Below, one piece after another: positions 1 through 11,092 of a stretch of 64,000 nt of DNA; positions within the stretch are counted from its first letter, which is position 1, and the number at the start of each line of letters is the position of its first letter. The stretch comes from Rotaria sordida (Eukaryota; Rotifera; Eurotatoria; Philodinida; Philodinidae), in the NCBI GenBank assembly GCA_905250125.1, contig CAJNOL010000275.1, forward strand, positions 62,001 through 126,000. Direction: 5' to 3'. The translations under genes and the position numbers were made by a program. The notes under the pieces were generated by a model, which was not told the DNA's origin, made no database searches, and worked only from the letters and a program-made list of their open reading frames with translations.

Positions 1-25
1 TTTTATTCTTAATTTTTTAAATAAT

Positions 26-343
26 ATGCATTTAAATATAAATCTTTTTAATCAATTTAAAATAAATTCTCTTCTTCATATATTTATAATTAATATTAAG
101 AAGAATTATCGTGGTTATGGACTTGGTTCACAATTAATATCAACTACTATAGAATATGCAAAAAAGATTAATATTAAAGGAATTTATGCTGAAACAACAA
201 ATATTTATTCATTGAATTGTTTTAAACAACAAGGATTTCAAGTTTATCATCAAATCAATTATATTGATTATGATCAAATTCGTCTAGCAAGTCTTACGAA
301 TCCTGACCAAAATCAATGTCAACTTGTTGCACGAATGACTTAA
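26..343 (+). CDS. GNAT-family N-acetyltransferase, C-terminal part
   Basis: The reading frame carries the acetyl-CoA binding signature of GNAT acetyltransferases, YRGYGLGSQL at about residues 29-38, matching the Arg-Gly-x-Gly-x-Gly/Ala P-loop. Downstream are a helix, NIYSLNCFKQQGF, and a final strand, the usual last third of the fold. GNAT enzymes move an acetyl group from acetyl-CoA to an amine; the substrate cannot be inferred. The gene is cut by the window start. The first exon boundary is unclear: an AG at 99-100 could be a splice acceptor just before the P-loop, or the frame may run through. The stop codon coincides with the start of a repeat element at 344, so the last residues may not be the original C-terminus. 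Confidence 0.6.
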   Translation: MHLNINLFNQFKINSLLHIFIINIKKNYRGYGLGSQLISTTIEYAKKINIKGIYAETTNIYSLNCFKQQGFQVYHQINYIDYDQIRLASLTNPDQNQCQLVARMT

Positions 344-1672
344 GCCTTCTCTCCTCAAAAATCGATCTCAACCTAGATACGTTCAAATGGCATGAAATTT
401 TCAACTCTATATCATAACATTTGACAGAGATATTTGCCAAACAAGGGTCAAAAATAGTTCATCTGACAAATCAAATTTCTTTGTCCAGGCTTATTCTATC
501 TATTTAATTTGTTTTTTCTAAAGATCACAATTTCAATGACTCAAAAACTTTCTAAAACTGGTGCACTATTTACATAAGTGTTTGTATACATAATAAAAAC
601 AAAGCATAGCTAGACCTCCTACCTGGCCCAAAGTCAGCTAACTGCAGAGCCTGAAAAATATTGGAATATGATTCTATACGATATCTACTATTTCTAAAAC
701 TTCGACTGATATAGAGGAAATTCTCTAAACGTTTGAGACTCCTGCATGAATGAATTTAAGTCATGCAAGACGATAATTGAAGTATATATGCACATAAGAT
801 CTGAAATATCAATGGTCATTTCAGGACTGAATCATGTATGACCATATAAGAAAACTGTCAGCTGTTAATTATCTTTTTCGGGACTTTTTATAATTTCCGA
901 ACACCACCGAATTTCGAAAAACGGATTTCAGATGTGCAATCGTCACGTTCTCAGGACTTCGCCAAGCTTTTTTCAGCTGAAAATGATGTTCATAAGCTGA
1001 GAGCAAGTAGCTGACTTGAATTATGACTAATGCATCGAGAAGAAGAAGAATTTGCTATGGTAACTAGAAAAGGACTCTGGTAGGCAGTGCATCTTGACAT
1101 GCTCTTTCAAACAAAAATAAATTAAACGTATGGAATGAGAGTCTACAGAGAATTCTTGCTTGTACGATCTAGAAAGCACAAGCTGAGAAAAAATGAAGAA
1201 GACTTTCTGTTTTTTTTTTGTAAAAACAGCATATTTTTCGAATAGAGGATGATGAAAATTGTTATGTTAGTAGAGACATCTCCTGACATAAAAAGTCTCC
1301 TCTCCTCTCCTATCCTTTCATGGTAGTGACATTGTTCTTTTTTGCTTATACGGCATATTATCCGATAGATAAAGAGGAGGTAAAGAATGGAAGAGGAGGA
1401 AGGGAGAAACACATATTTTGTTGCTTTTTTGTTTTTTTTATTTTCAATTGTGTTGTTTTATGTGGAAGAAGGATCGATAACGACAAGAAGAATCATAATA
1501 ATAAAAGGCAAAAGGTCTAACAAAAATCTTCAAAAGTTTTTGGAAAAAAATAAGGTGCTGAATAAAAAAATTTGTCGATTATGAAAGATCAGAATACGGG
1601 TTATCTCCCCATGTATTTATCTTAATCTCGATCATTCAGACGAAAATTGACTTTTTTTTTTAGGGAGGACAT
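344..1672. mobile_element. Long-inverted-repeat element, family A, copy 1
   Basis: The left end (CTCCTCAAAAATCGATCTC) and the stretch around 1655-1672 are matched, in the same order and orientation, by the ends of two other elements at 22870-23490 and 24905-25333. Within each copy the two halves are imperfect inverted repeats; for example the stretch at 1070-1120 is the reverse complement of the type of sequence found in the left arms of copies 2 and 3. TTAA or TTAA-like bases flank the ends, suggesting a TTAA target, but this is tentative. No transposase is visible. The copy is longer than its relatives (about 1.3 kb against 0.4-0.6 kb). The short reading frames inside look like chance. Confidence 0.5.
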
Positions 1673-2490
1673 TAAACAAATATTATTCATTATTTACTTC
1701 CCTACGACAGTCTTTTTTTTTATGTATTAAAATAAGAATAATCGTATATTAGACATATGATTACTGTTTGAAATTATAGATTTTTATTTAATCTCTACTA
1801 TGATCAAACGTTTATTTAATATGTAAACATAATTAGTATCCGATAAATGAAGTACTATTTTAAATAACTTGTGTAGTCACAATTTGATACATTTATCAAT
1901 TGTTATTTATTTTTGTTTTATTAAAAGTATTCAATTGTTACTTCATTGAATTTGCTGGCTATAAGCTATTATAATAATGAAATCAGATGGTATTAAAGTT
2001 CGAAAATGGGAAGACAAAAAAAAAATAATTTTGTCGTATTTTACCTTCATAGTACAGCGAAGGTAAAGAAGTACAACGAATATTTATTCATGTGTTCTTT
2101 TTATATACACCACATAACATTACTTTCTCTGTATCACATCATATTTATTTCTAAAATATGCACTTATTGCTTTCTTTTGCTCGTTCTCTGATCGTATTTA
2201 GACTTTTTTTTCTGCTATTAGTATACATGTGTCCACGTGAAGGAGAAAAAAGACTTGTTCCGTTGAAAATGAATCAAGTTTTATAAAAATATATTCACTT
2301 TATAGATCTTTAGAAACTATTTTAAAGATAATATAAATTAATAATCTTATTCTACGTTGCTTGAAATCACATTTGTAGTTATTCTATTTATTATAGAGAT
2401 TTGTATTTCGAAACAAAGTAATGCTATTTATATTTTAATGTTTTTATATTCACTGCAAGTTTATAGAATCCATCTATGTTTTTTTCTTAG
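1673..2490. other. Spacer upstream of the carrier gene
   Basis: AT-rich sequence with no coding signal that I trust. A polypyrimidine tract ending in TTAG lies directly before the ATG at 2491, so an untranslated exon and a 5' UTR intron may lie here. Confidence 0.4.
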
Positions 2491-3988
2491 ATGTCAAAAA
2501 ACTCATCAACAACTGATCAAAAAATGAAAACAAAGTCTACAGAACAATCTGAGTCTGGAAAGAAAAAAATTGATCCGATAAAAAATTTTTTTGCTGGTGG
2601 TGCTGGAGGAGCTTGTCTTGTTATTATTGGACATCCTCCAGATACAATTAAAGTTAGTTTTATAATCTATTATATATGAATGAATATAGAACACATTAGA
2701 AAAAAAAAATTTTTTTTTCTGTTTGACATTTAGGTTCGTTTACAAACAATGCCCAGACCCAAAAAAGGAGAAAAACCTATATATACAGGAGTTTTTGATT
2801 GTGTGAAAAAGTCTGTCAAGAATGAGGTATTTGTTTATTCTGTTATTTTCTTAATTATAGTCAATTTTTGTTTATAGGGTTTTTTGTCACTTTATCGAGG
2901 TGTGGGTTCTATGTTCGTAGGTATTGATTGAAGTTTGATTAAAGATAATTTTAAATATGGATTTAATTAATTTTTAGGAGTAACACCAACATCAGCTTTA
3001 TCTTTTTTTGGTAATAGTATTGGAAAAAAAATTCAAACACCATCGAGAGACGATGGAGATTATAGGTGAATTAAAGTTTTATTTTGTTTTTTTCAACTTT
3101 TGATATAATTTATTATATTAGTTTACCACAATTATTTTTGGCTGGTTCAGTTGCTGGAATTACTAATACAATTGCTTTAACTCCTGTTGAAAGAGTGAAA
3201 TGTTTATTACAAGTAATTATCAAAAAGAATATTTTATTATTATATAAAATTGATTTTTTAAAGGCTCAAGAAGCAGCTAAATTAAATAAAAATGTCTCAT
3301 CAACTGAATATAATGGATCATTTGATTGTGCTCGACGATTATATAAAAAAGGTGGAATTCAAAATTTATATCGAGGTGCAGGAATTACAATTATTCGAGG
3401 TAGAATATTTTAAATTATAATTATAAATTTATATTAAATTTATTAATGTAGGTATACCTCAATGGGGTGTTTACTTTTGTACATATGATGGTCTTATGAG
3501 AGTATTAAGATCCGAAAAAAATTCGTAAGTAATTAATAGTTCAAAAAAAAAAAGCTTTTAGTTAATTATTTTATTTTTAGAAAAGAGAATATAAGTGCAT
3601 GGAGAACAATCTTAGCTGGTGGTACAGCTGGATTATTCAGTTGGCTTATAGGTATGCCAGCTGATGTAGTAAAATCAAGATTACAAAGTGGTATGTTAGA
3701 AATTAATGGAGAATATTTCATTATATGTTGTTTTTTTTTTCATATCTTATAGCACCATCTGATAAATATCCAAATGGTGCTCGAGATGTTTTTCGTGAAT
3801 TAATAAAAAAAGAAGGATTTGGTGCACTTTATAAAGGCACTGCAGCTATCTTGATTCGAGCTTTTCCTGCAAATGCGGTAAATGAAAACAATTTTATTTG
3901 TTAATATATTTTTGTTTTTCATTTGTTTACTTAGGCATGTTTTCTCGGTTATGAAGTGGCAATGAAGGGTCTGAATTATCTATATTAA
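2491..3988 (+). CDS. SLC25A20: Mitochondrial carnitine/acylcarnitine carrier (SLC25 family)
   Basis: Ten exons: 2491-2652, 2734-2826, 2878-2920, 2978-3065, 3122-3212, 3264-3399, 3452-3524, 3581-3690, 3753-3877 and 3935-3988, joined by 50-80 bp GT-AG introns in consistent phase. They give 324 residues (human protein 301). All three SLC25 signatures are present: [21 protein letters not shown] and [11 protein letters not shown]. Each opens one of three repeated two-helix units. The closest resemblance is to the carnitine/acylcarnitine translocase: GGxGGxCLVxxGHP near the N-terminus, a CLLQAQ stretch, and [19 protein letters not shown] at the C-terminus. That carrier swaps acylcarnitine for carnitine across the inner mitochondrial membrane to feed beta-oxidation. 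The ATG follows a splice-acceptor-like TTCTTAG directly. Another carrier of the same subfamily cannot be excluded. Confidence 0.88.
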
Positions 3989-4348
3989 TAGAATTAGTTT
4001 TGTTCTGTTTAATCATAATTCAACCACTTGTTTTTTTTTTATCTAATTTCGTACAAGTTCACTTATATTCATTGGGTTCGACAACGGTATCATCGGAAAA
4101 ATTGCCCTTTTATACAATTAAATTTTTTACCATGAAATCGTTCTTAATGTTATATTCAATAAATATCTACATCTTTGTAAGTTTTCATGTATAGTTACTA
4201 TTGAACAAATTTAATTGTTCTAAACACTGGTTAAAATCTAGTTTTGAATGTTATCACTGACGTAGTTAAACAATGTCAATGTTGAATGTCTCGTAAACAG
4301 TTATGACTTATTACCAAGCAGTACGTAGTACTACACAGAGGATATGGA

Positions 4349-4458
4349 ATGTGGGTGTAGGTGTTGGTATGGAGTGTGGCTGTTGTCCGGGTTTTCAATC
4401 ATTCACACATTCACATCCCACACCAGTACTAACCCAGACTCACATCTACCCACACACG
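4349..4458. repeat. Telomere-like hairpin 1
   Basis: G-rich arm at 4349-4379 with TGTGGG/TGTAGG/TGTTGG units, about 25 bp of spacer, then a C-rich arm at 4404-4458 with CCCACACC and CTACCCACACAC. The largest of the set and one of the closest to TGTGGG. Confidence 0.7.
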
Positions 4459-5350
4459 CTCTTTTTATTCTGTCTGTTTTCTTGCTGTATTAACTGGATA
4501 AAATAAATGATTTCTAACATCATATAAGGAGAAGAAGTGCATTCAGAGCATGCTACTCCTCTCTGCTTTTGCACGTACGCTATAGTAGAAAATAGTTTTT
4601 TGTTGCACTTGAAAGTTCAAACAGCACGTTGCCTTTCAAAATTTACACAGAACAAAGAATAGCGACTAGTAGCATCATATTCCCATGACTATTCTAGTAG
4701 TTTATGAGTAGTTTGTGCAAAGGGAAAAAGCTATTCGAACTTATGTGATCATTCTCGCCATAGATCAGTAAATGCTTAATATAAGATTTATGTAGATGGT
4801 GCATTCCTACGGTGCTACATACTGCTATTTATAAAATATGTACTAACTTAGATTAAATTTTTGTATAATTCAATATCACTGAAAAATACCAATCTCAAAA
4901 GTATAGCCGAATTCCGGATACTGACAGTGTAGCTGCAAATGATCAAATAGTTTTTTTTGTCCCTTGTACAAATCACTTACCAATTACCAGGTAAGTGGTA
5001 AGTGATGAAGATTATCAAGCAATGACAAATAATCAATGAATAAACTAAGCGTTTATCGCTGTTGAATAGGAGGTTTTTCGATCACAAAAACACTTTCTGT
5101 TAGCTTTATAAGCGGAAGTAACAGTAAGTGTGACACCTCTAATAGTGTCCATCTGTTTTCAGGATCAAAACTGACGATTTCGATTGTGAATGACACTGAT
5201 TTCGGATATTAAACGTCATTGAATGTAAACATTAAGAGATTATATATCGAACAAAAAAGAAACGAATGATTTAAATATTAAACAAGAAAGACAAAAATTA
5301 ATCGATGACAAAACTTGTGCACTCAAGAAAAATATTTACTTTGATTTTAG

Positions 5351-5392
5351 GGTGTGAGTGTGGGATCTTCTCTTCACTCATATCCACACCCA
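5351..5392. repeat. Telomere-like hairpin 2
   Basis: GGTGTGAGTGTGGG, a short spacer, then CACTCATATCCACACCC. The arms are close reverse complements. Confidence 0.7.
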
Positions 5393-5399
5393 TAAATGA

Positions 5400-5818
5400 T
5401 AATCATTCATCACTCGATAAATTACCATCTTCAAATAATTCTTATCGACATCGAACATCATCAACAACAATAAGACAAGGATAAACAAAAAAAAATTCTC
5501 AGCAAAACATTAAAAAATCTTTTTCTTCAAGTCAAATAAATTATTTTGATGATAGAAATAATTCAATGTATCGATGAAACTCAACTGGTGATTTACATCG
5601 TCATCAATTGACTGAATGTATGAAATATTATCGATATTGTCTTCAATCAACTCAACCTTCAAATACAATTCCTATAAATGATAATCCAACAAATAATGAA
5701 AAACGAAAACCATATACAAATACACTTGGATAAAAATAACTTGTTTTATTTTTTATTTAGCAAAAAAATATTTTAATAAAATAAATTTATTAGATGGAAA
5801 TGAAATTGAACTTTGTAA
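5400..5818 (+). pseudogene. Decayed gene fragment, unidentified
   Basis: From 5400 to 5733 one frame reads as a Ser/Asn/Gln-rich protein of host composition (for example SSSQINYFDDRNNSMYR) but has at least two in-frame stops, one being TGA after Arg. A polypyrimidine-AG at about 5759 is followed by another coding-like stretch (NLLDGNEIELC). This looks like the tail of a dead gene with one surviving intron. I do not recognise the family. Hairpins 2 and 3 sit immediately on either side. Confidence 0.4.
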
Positions 5819-5909
5819 GTTTTGTATTTTGTTGAACGTGAGTTCAATTATATTTCAATAATGTAGAATGAAAGAATCAAGAAGAAGAGAATGGCAACAA
5901 TAGCCGTCC

Positions 5910-5951
5910 TGGGTGTGGGTGTTTGTCTTTCCTTTATCCACATCCCCACAC
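5910..5951. repeat. Telomere-like hairpin 3
   Basis: CTGGGTGTGGGTGTTTG, about 8 bp, then ATCCACATCCCCACACG. Very close in sequence to hairpin 2. Confidence 0.7.
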
Positions 5952-6011
5952 GATCTTTATTTCGCAAATGTATGAGTCTTAAGTATGGTTTTTTTTTGTT
6001 TTTGAATATTT

Positions 6012-7579
6012 TCAAGCTCCACAAGGTTCTTTGCCTTTGCATCCATATCCAACTTGTCCATCACATGCATAAACAACAAATATTTGTACTGCATATTACC
6101 AATTGTATTCACCACCGTTTGCAGTAATTGCGTATATGCAACAACCGTAATCGCCAAAAGACATGTCAACCTGTTGTGGTTCTTGCCAATTTTCTTTATC
6201 GAAAACAATTGTATTAAATTTAGCACATTGTGTACTATTGTAATACCAATTTGGTTGTACCTTAAACTCAACTTTAACTTGGTCACCAAGTGAATGAACT
6301 GGTGATGTATTTAATTTTATTGTAAAATGATCTTGACCTTCTAGAGTTACCTACAAATTCATGATACGGTTCTATAGTAAAACCTACAATCAATCGAAAT
6401 ATGACAATATAAATAAGGTTAGATAATATAATTGAGAACTATAGTTTACCTGTGTTTGCATTGCCACAATAAGAAGGCCATTGATCAGGTAAATCGAATA
6501 AATGTTCAGCTTCTGATGGAATACCATGTGTAAATAATAAATAAACGGTACTTATATAGCTATATATAGCTATATGATTATTTATTGTATCAGTAGAAAT
6601 GTTCAATTTACACTTACTCATCACTATCGTAATCGCCGCAAGCAGTACGTGCACGAATGGTTTTTAACAGGTCTATCTTGTGTTTCAAAATAACTCAAAC
6701 ATGGAACTTTGCCAATACCAGATCGTTTTAAATCACATATGTCTGGTGAATCATATCTCTACAATAAGAAAAAAATTTTTATTACATATTATTTACTCGT
6801 AGTTAGATGTGATTGAATTTGTACTCGTAAGTACTTCAATATATTGATTAGAACAGCAATGGGCCAATAAAAAAAATTCTAATGATTTTCCGAAGAGTTC
6901 TTTGAAATAGGGTATCTTTGTTTGGCTTCATGTATCGCAGAACTTCATAAGATTATCGATTCTTATCAAAATAGAAAAACATACCATGGCATATTGTTGA
7001 ATTTCTAGTATTCATTCTTCACCTTTATTGATAAGATTTGATGGTAATGGAAACTATGGTTAAATTTCAGCATGATCTTGTGAATCATAGAACCAACTAG
7101 TCAGAAATGGGCCTATATCACCCATTGGATCTGTTCTGTACCAACAATCATTCTTAAAAAATCTTATTTACAATGGAAAATGATAAAATTTGTCTATTTA
7201 CTTTTGTCGGTTCTGGATAATCAGGATTGAAATTAAACATTGTATAATCTTGCGAAGCTGGCTAAAAAAAAGTCTTCATAGTCAATCTTTTTTTTCATAA
7301 TAGAATTATTTTCTACTTACTGAATGTGCTTCAGCACCTTTAGGTTTGTATTGAATCATGTAAGTTTCGTTTTGTTGCGATCGCCATCCACGAATATCCA
7401 TACGAACTCTTAAATTTTCATAATCACACAATAGTTGTTAATAACCTTCAGATGATGTTTTGCCATGAATATAATCCACTTATATTCAATGTTGCTTGAA
7501 ATTGTTTTAGAAAACCTATTTGACTGAAACATTGATTAATAGATAGAATCAATAGCATCAATAACATCATTTGTCTCAT
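6012..7579 (-). pseudogene. Secreted protein pseudogene, unknown family
   Basis: Read on the minus strand, the frame opens with a clear signal peptide (MRQMMLLMLLILSINQCFS) and continues through several exon-like blocks with splice-like borders. These include GWRSQQNETYMIQYKPKG, PASQDYTMFNFNPDYPEP, NDCWYRTDPMGDIGPFL, IPSEAEHLFDLPDQWPSYC and the Cys-rich end ACDGQVGYGCKGKEPCGA. The order is collinear, as expected of one gene of about 350 residues. It is interrupted by several in-frame stops (one at a likely Trp, GEE-stop-ILEIQQ) and at least two frameshifts. The family is not recognised; conserved Cys and Trp suggest an extracellular fold. Other short frames at 5848-6654 are shadows of it. Confidence 0.55.
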
Positions 7580-8650
7580 TTTCTAAATTTTTTGTATTTT
7601 ACACATAATAGTATGAAAAAATGTCGAAGATAATAATGCAAAAAGAAATCACTTTTATATACAAATAGTTGCTTCATCATCATTAACATAGATATTATGT
7701 TATAATTCCAGTGGTAACATGATAAAGTAAAATTGTGAGTGTAAAATATTTCTGTCATTAACTGATAGTACAAAGTAAACTTTTAGCATATTATATCACC
7801 TCACAAATAGTGCTTCAGAAGTGGAAAAGAAGTCTTTCTCTTCGATGTAAATAACTATGGTTTACAATTACTTATTGCTACAAGAGAACACGGATCAGTT
7901 GTTGTAAATATCATTCTGCTTCTACAACACAATTTTCGTTCTCACAATAAATAGTCAATCGATAAAAAAAAAATGAATGAGATTGCTCGAGACATCATCA
8001 TTAAGTCAAGTATTGAAAATAATCTATACAATTTTTGTTTACACGCTATGTACATCCTTTCTTTATAGGTCTGCAGTTATGTGACCATCATATATTGCTG
8101 TCATCGTATATGATAAGACATATAATACAAGGTTTTAACTTTTCTCTTTTTCGAAAGATAAAAAGTTATCTATATACATCAACTTTTTCTGTTAAAAATA
8201 GTAGAAATGTAAAGTCATATGTTTTATAGAAAATTAAGTAACCACTTTTTCTTTGTTGTAAAATAAAATAAGAAAAGATAATCCTAATTGAGCCAAAAGA
8301 GAAAAGCCTATGTATTGAAACAACTCGTGCAACGATTCTTTTTCATCAGTCAATCAAGATTGAATACATGTTTGTATAAATGATTTTCCAAAAAGTAATG
8401 TTGAGTTTTGCTTTTTTTGTAGAATTAAAATTGATTTTCAAATGTTTTTTAAAAGTTGTTGCTGATTTTTCAATTCGTTTGAAAATAATTTTTCTAGAAA
8501 ATCAGATTGAAATTCTACTTTCTTGAAAATTATAAAACCGTTCGACGATAAATAATAATTTGAAAATGTTTGAGCTTTTGTTAACTCGATTTGCTACAAA
8601 GTAGAATCTATTTTAAATTTATAATGTTGTATTCGTTTGTCTCTACATCA
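7580..8650. other. Gene-free spacer
   Basis: AT-rich sequence without convincing coding potential. Stretches rich in TTGAAAA/TTTTCAA at 8390-8560 give weak local inverted repeats and may be the decayed outer part of the element that follows. Confidence 0.4.
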
Positions 8651-9279
8651 TGTCAAGGATTGTACATATATGTCACAATAACACTAATGCCCATTTCAGA
8701 AAACAAGGCGCATGTGTATATTTTGAATAATTTTTAATACAAACAATATAGAGAGTTGCAGTTTTCACCGTTGGGAAAAGAAGATGAAGACGCATCAAAT
8801 CATATATTATAAGTTTTTTTACGCTTTTTCAATTGAACCTTGTCAAAAATAAATCTATCTCATGAATTGTTTACAGCAAATTTTCAATTATCAAATGTAT
8901 TTTCAAACCACCAATAAAAGATCTAGAAAACTGCGTAAGACTTAGATATTTAAATTTAATCATTTAGAAGTTCTAAGTAATTTATTACAAAGTCCAAGCC
9001 TATTTTTCTAGCAATTCCTATCAAAAAATCCTTTTTTTTTTGTTTTTGATAAAAAAATCTTTTGTAGCATTTCGTTTTAGAAAATTGATTAAAAAACCAA
9101 GACAGAAAAACTTATAACGGATAATTTGATATGTCTTCATCTTCTCTTCCCAACAGTCAAAGTCGCAGCTCTCCATCTTGTTTGTATCAAAAGTTATTCA
9201 AAATATATTCAAATGTCTTTTTTTTTTTGAAATGGACATTAGTGTGATCGTCACATATCGTAACAAACAGTTCTTATCA
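8651..9279. mobile_element. Foldback/MITE-like element with 150 bp inverted arms
   Basis: The left arm (about 8651-8815) and right arm (about 9110-9279) are reverse complements over some 150 bp with moderate divergence. Shared blocks include AACACTAATG/CATTAGTGTGA, TTGGGAAAAGAAGATGAAGAC/GTCTTCATCTTCTC and TACAAACAA/TTGTTTGTA. The centre is unique AT-rich sequence without an open frame. A non-autonomous element is the simplest reading. Target duplications are not clear. Confidence 0.6.
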
Positions 9280-9795
9280 AAATTATATTATTATGATTTT
9301 AGCTCCAGAATAATAAAACGTTGTAGAAATATAGAGCATTGGTTATACTATCAGTACATAGAAAGAGAAATTTTCCTTAAACTTACTATACGGCATTGAA
9401 GTATCACTGCCATTACTTTTGGTATGCCTTACAGAAAAATGGATAACAGACAAATGTGATTTTCTAGTAAATCTGGATTGAGTCTGAAAATAAATGTGTA
9501 TTCGCATTAACTTGCATATGTCGTGAATTTACGAAATCATTCGGGCGAATAGCAAGTATCGTTTACGTTACTCGAAAGACATTTATCTTTCAGTAAGGGA
9601 GAGTGAAATATTAAGAAAAAATATCATTAAAAATAAGAAAAGAAAAGATGCACAAAAAAGATGACGTTACTGGCATAGATTACACAAGTGCACTATGTCT
9701 ATTTGCTACACGTCTGATATCGATCGCGTTTATCAGTTAAAGATAGAGAACAGCTAAATAGAACTGAAGAACAACAACATTAGACACACAATATT
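9280..9795. other. Spacer upstream of the MFS pseudogene
   Basis: No gene recognised; probably contains the old promoter of the transporter. Confidence 0.3.
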
Positions 9796-11092
9796 ATGCC
9801 TGAAACTGAAGCAACAGTATACCGTGTGTATCTTATTCGATGACTTCAATTGCTTGTCTATTTTCTTGCGACATTTGCGAATTCTTTGCATAATACGACA
9901 TTTATTCCTATCGAATGGGAGACAGCCACCTTTTTCAATATAACGTCGGTAGAAGTCAATACTCTAGCCATTGTCTTTCTCTTTCTCTATGTACCTGGCA
10001 CAGGTTTGTCAATATAGGCTTATCGAATATTCTCGGTGTGAACTGGAATGATTATTGGAGCATTGCTAAACTTAGGTGTATGGATTCGTGTATGTACTCT
10101 CATTTCGCCTACTCACAGCTATCCGATCCTCATGCTCGGTCAAATCTTTCCAGCTATCTCAGCACCTTTGTTTTTGAATTTGATCGCACTATTCGCTGCT
10201 CGCTGGTTTGCTCCACAACAACGTGATATTGTCACAGCTATTGGTTCAATGGTCAATCTCCTTGGTGGAGCCATCGTTTATCGTTACCGATGGCGTATCA
10301 TCTCATTCATTTTTCATTCTCTTGACAGCTGAAGCTGCTTTCACCACATTAACAACACTTTTAGTTATAGCCATATTTCGATCGGAGCCTCCGTCACCAC
10401 CATCGCCTTCCGAGAAACATCGTCAATCTATCAATGTTAAACAAGATCTAGGTCGTCTATTCACCAATAGGCATTATCTTACTTTGCTGTTCGGTTTCTC
10501 TCTCGGCTTGGCTATTTTCAGTTCAATGGGCACACTTATCTATCAACTCATTCAACCGAGCCAATACTCGAGTGAGAATGCCGGCGTGTTCGGTGCTACA
10601 CTTCTTATAGCAGGTCTTATCAGCTCCTGTGCAACAGTTGTAATCATGGATCGTACGCATGCCTATCGATTGTTATTAAAAATATTAGTAGTGGGTACTT
10701 GTGCATCGGCCTTCTATTTCATTGCCATTCTTCGACCAAATATGCTTTATCCACTGGGTGTTTCAATTACTCTCTTTGGCTTCTTCTTGATGCCACTTTT
10801 ACCAATAACATTTGAGTGTGCTGTGGAATGTACTTATCCAGTGCGTGTCGAATAGTCCACTGGATTACTCTTGTGAGTTGGCAATGTGCTTGGTGCTGGT
10901 TGTACTTTCCTTCTTGGCTATTTTATCAAACTAGCTCCTGTGTATAAGTCTGGTGTCATATTTACACCTGCTTCCATATTTATCATTTGCATATTTCTCA
11001 TTAGTGGGTTGGCATTTATCACGTACAAAGGGCCCTATTTGAGACTCGAAGCTGAACGCATGGCTGTTGCCCAATCTACTGTTAATGCGTAG
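9796..11092 (+). pseudogene. MFS transporter pseudogene, FLVCR/SLC49-like
   Basis: A single-exon frame of about 430 codons starts MPETEATVYRVYLIR and shows MFS transmembrane segments throughout. The stretch around 10140-10260 (GQIFPAISAPLFLN, ARWFAPQQRDIVTAIGSMVNLLG) resembles the FLVCR/SLC49 branch, which carries heme, choline or related solutes across the plasma membrane. The frame is broken. Stops lie at 9841 (TGA), 10015 (TAG), 10039 (TGA), 10853 (TAG) and 10874 (TGA), and there is at least one frameshift near 10290-10330. The stops at 9841, 10015 and 10874 sit where the family has Trp, and 10039 probably does too. Base composition is more GC-rich than the neighbours and there are no introns. 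The substrate is unknown. Confidence 0.72.

Larger units (their letters stand above)
3989..5399. other. Spacer after the carrier gene
   Basis: No gene seen. It holds the telomere-like hairpins at 4349-4458 and 5351-5392, and a small near-perfect palindrome at 4972-5006 (arms ATCACTTACC and GGTAAGTGAT). The reading frame crossing 4303-4506 runs through the hairpin and is not believed. Confidence 0.5.

Noticed and set aside
4303-4506. Reading frame across telomere-like hairpin 1
   Set aside because: Driven by the repeat composition; no domain, no splice context, and the same is true of frames over the hairpins at 23634, 32022 and 35148.
9796-11092. TGA reassigned to tryptophan as an explanation of stops
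   Set aside because: Intact genes nearby use TGG for Trp and TGA as a real stop (neurophysin and VWA genes end in TGA), and the MFS and NHL genes also have frameshifts.
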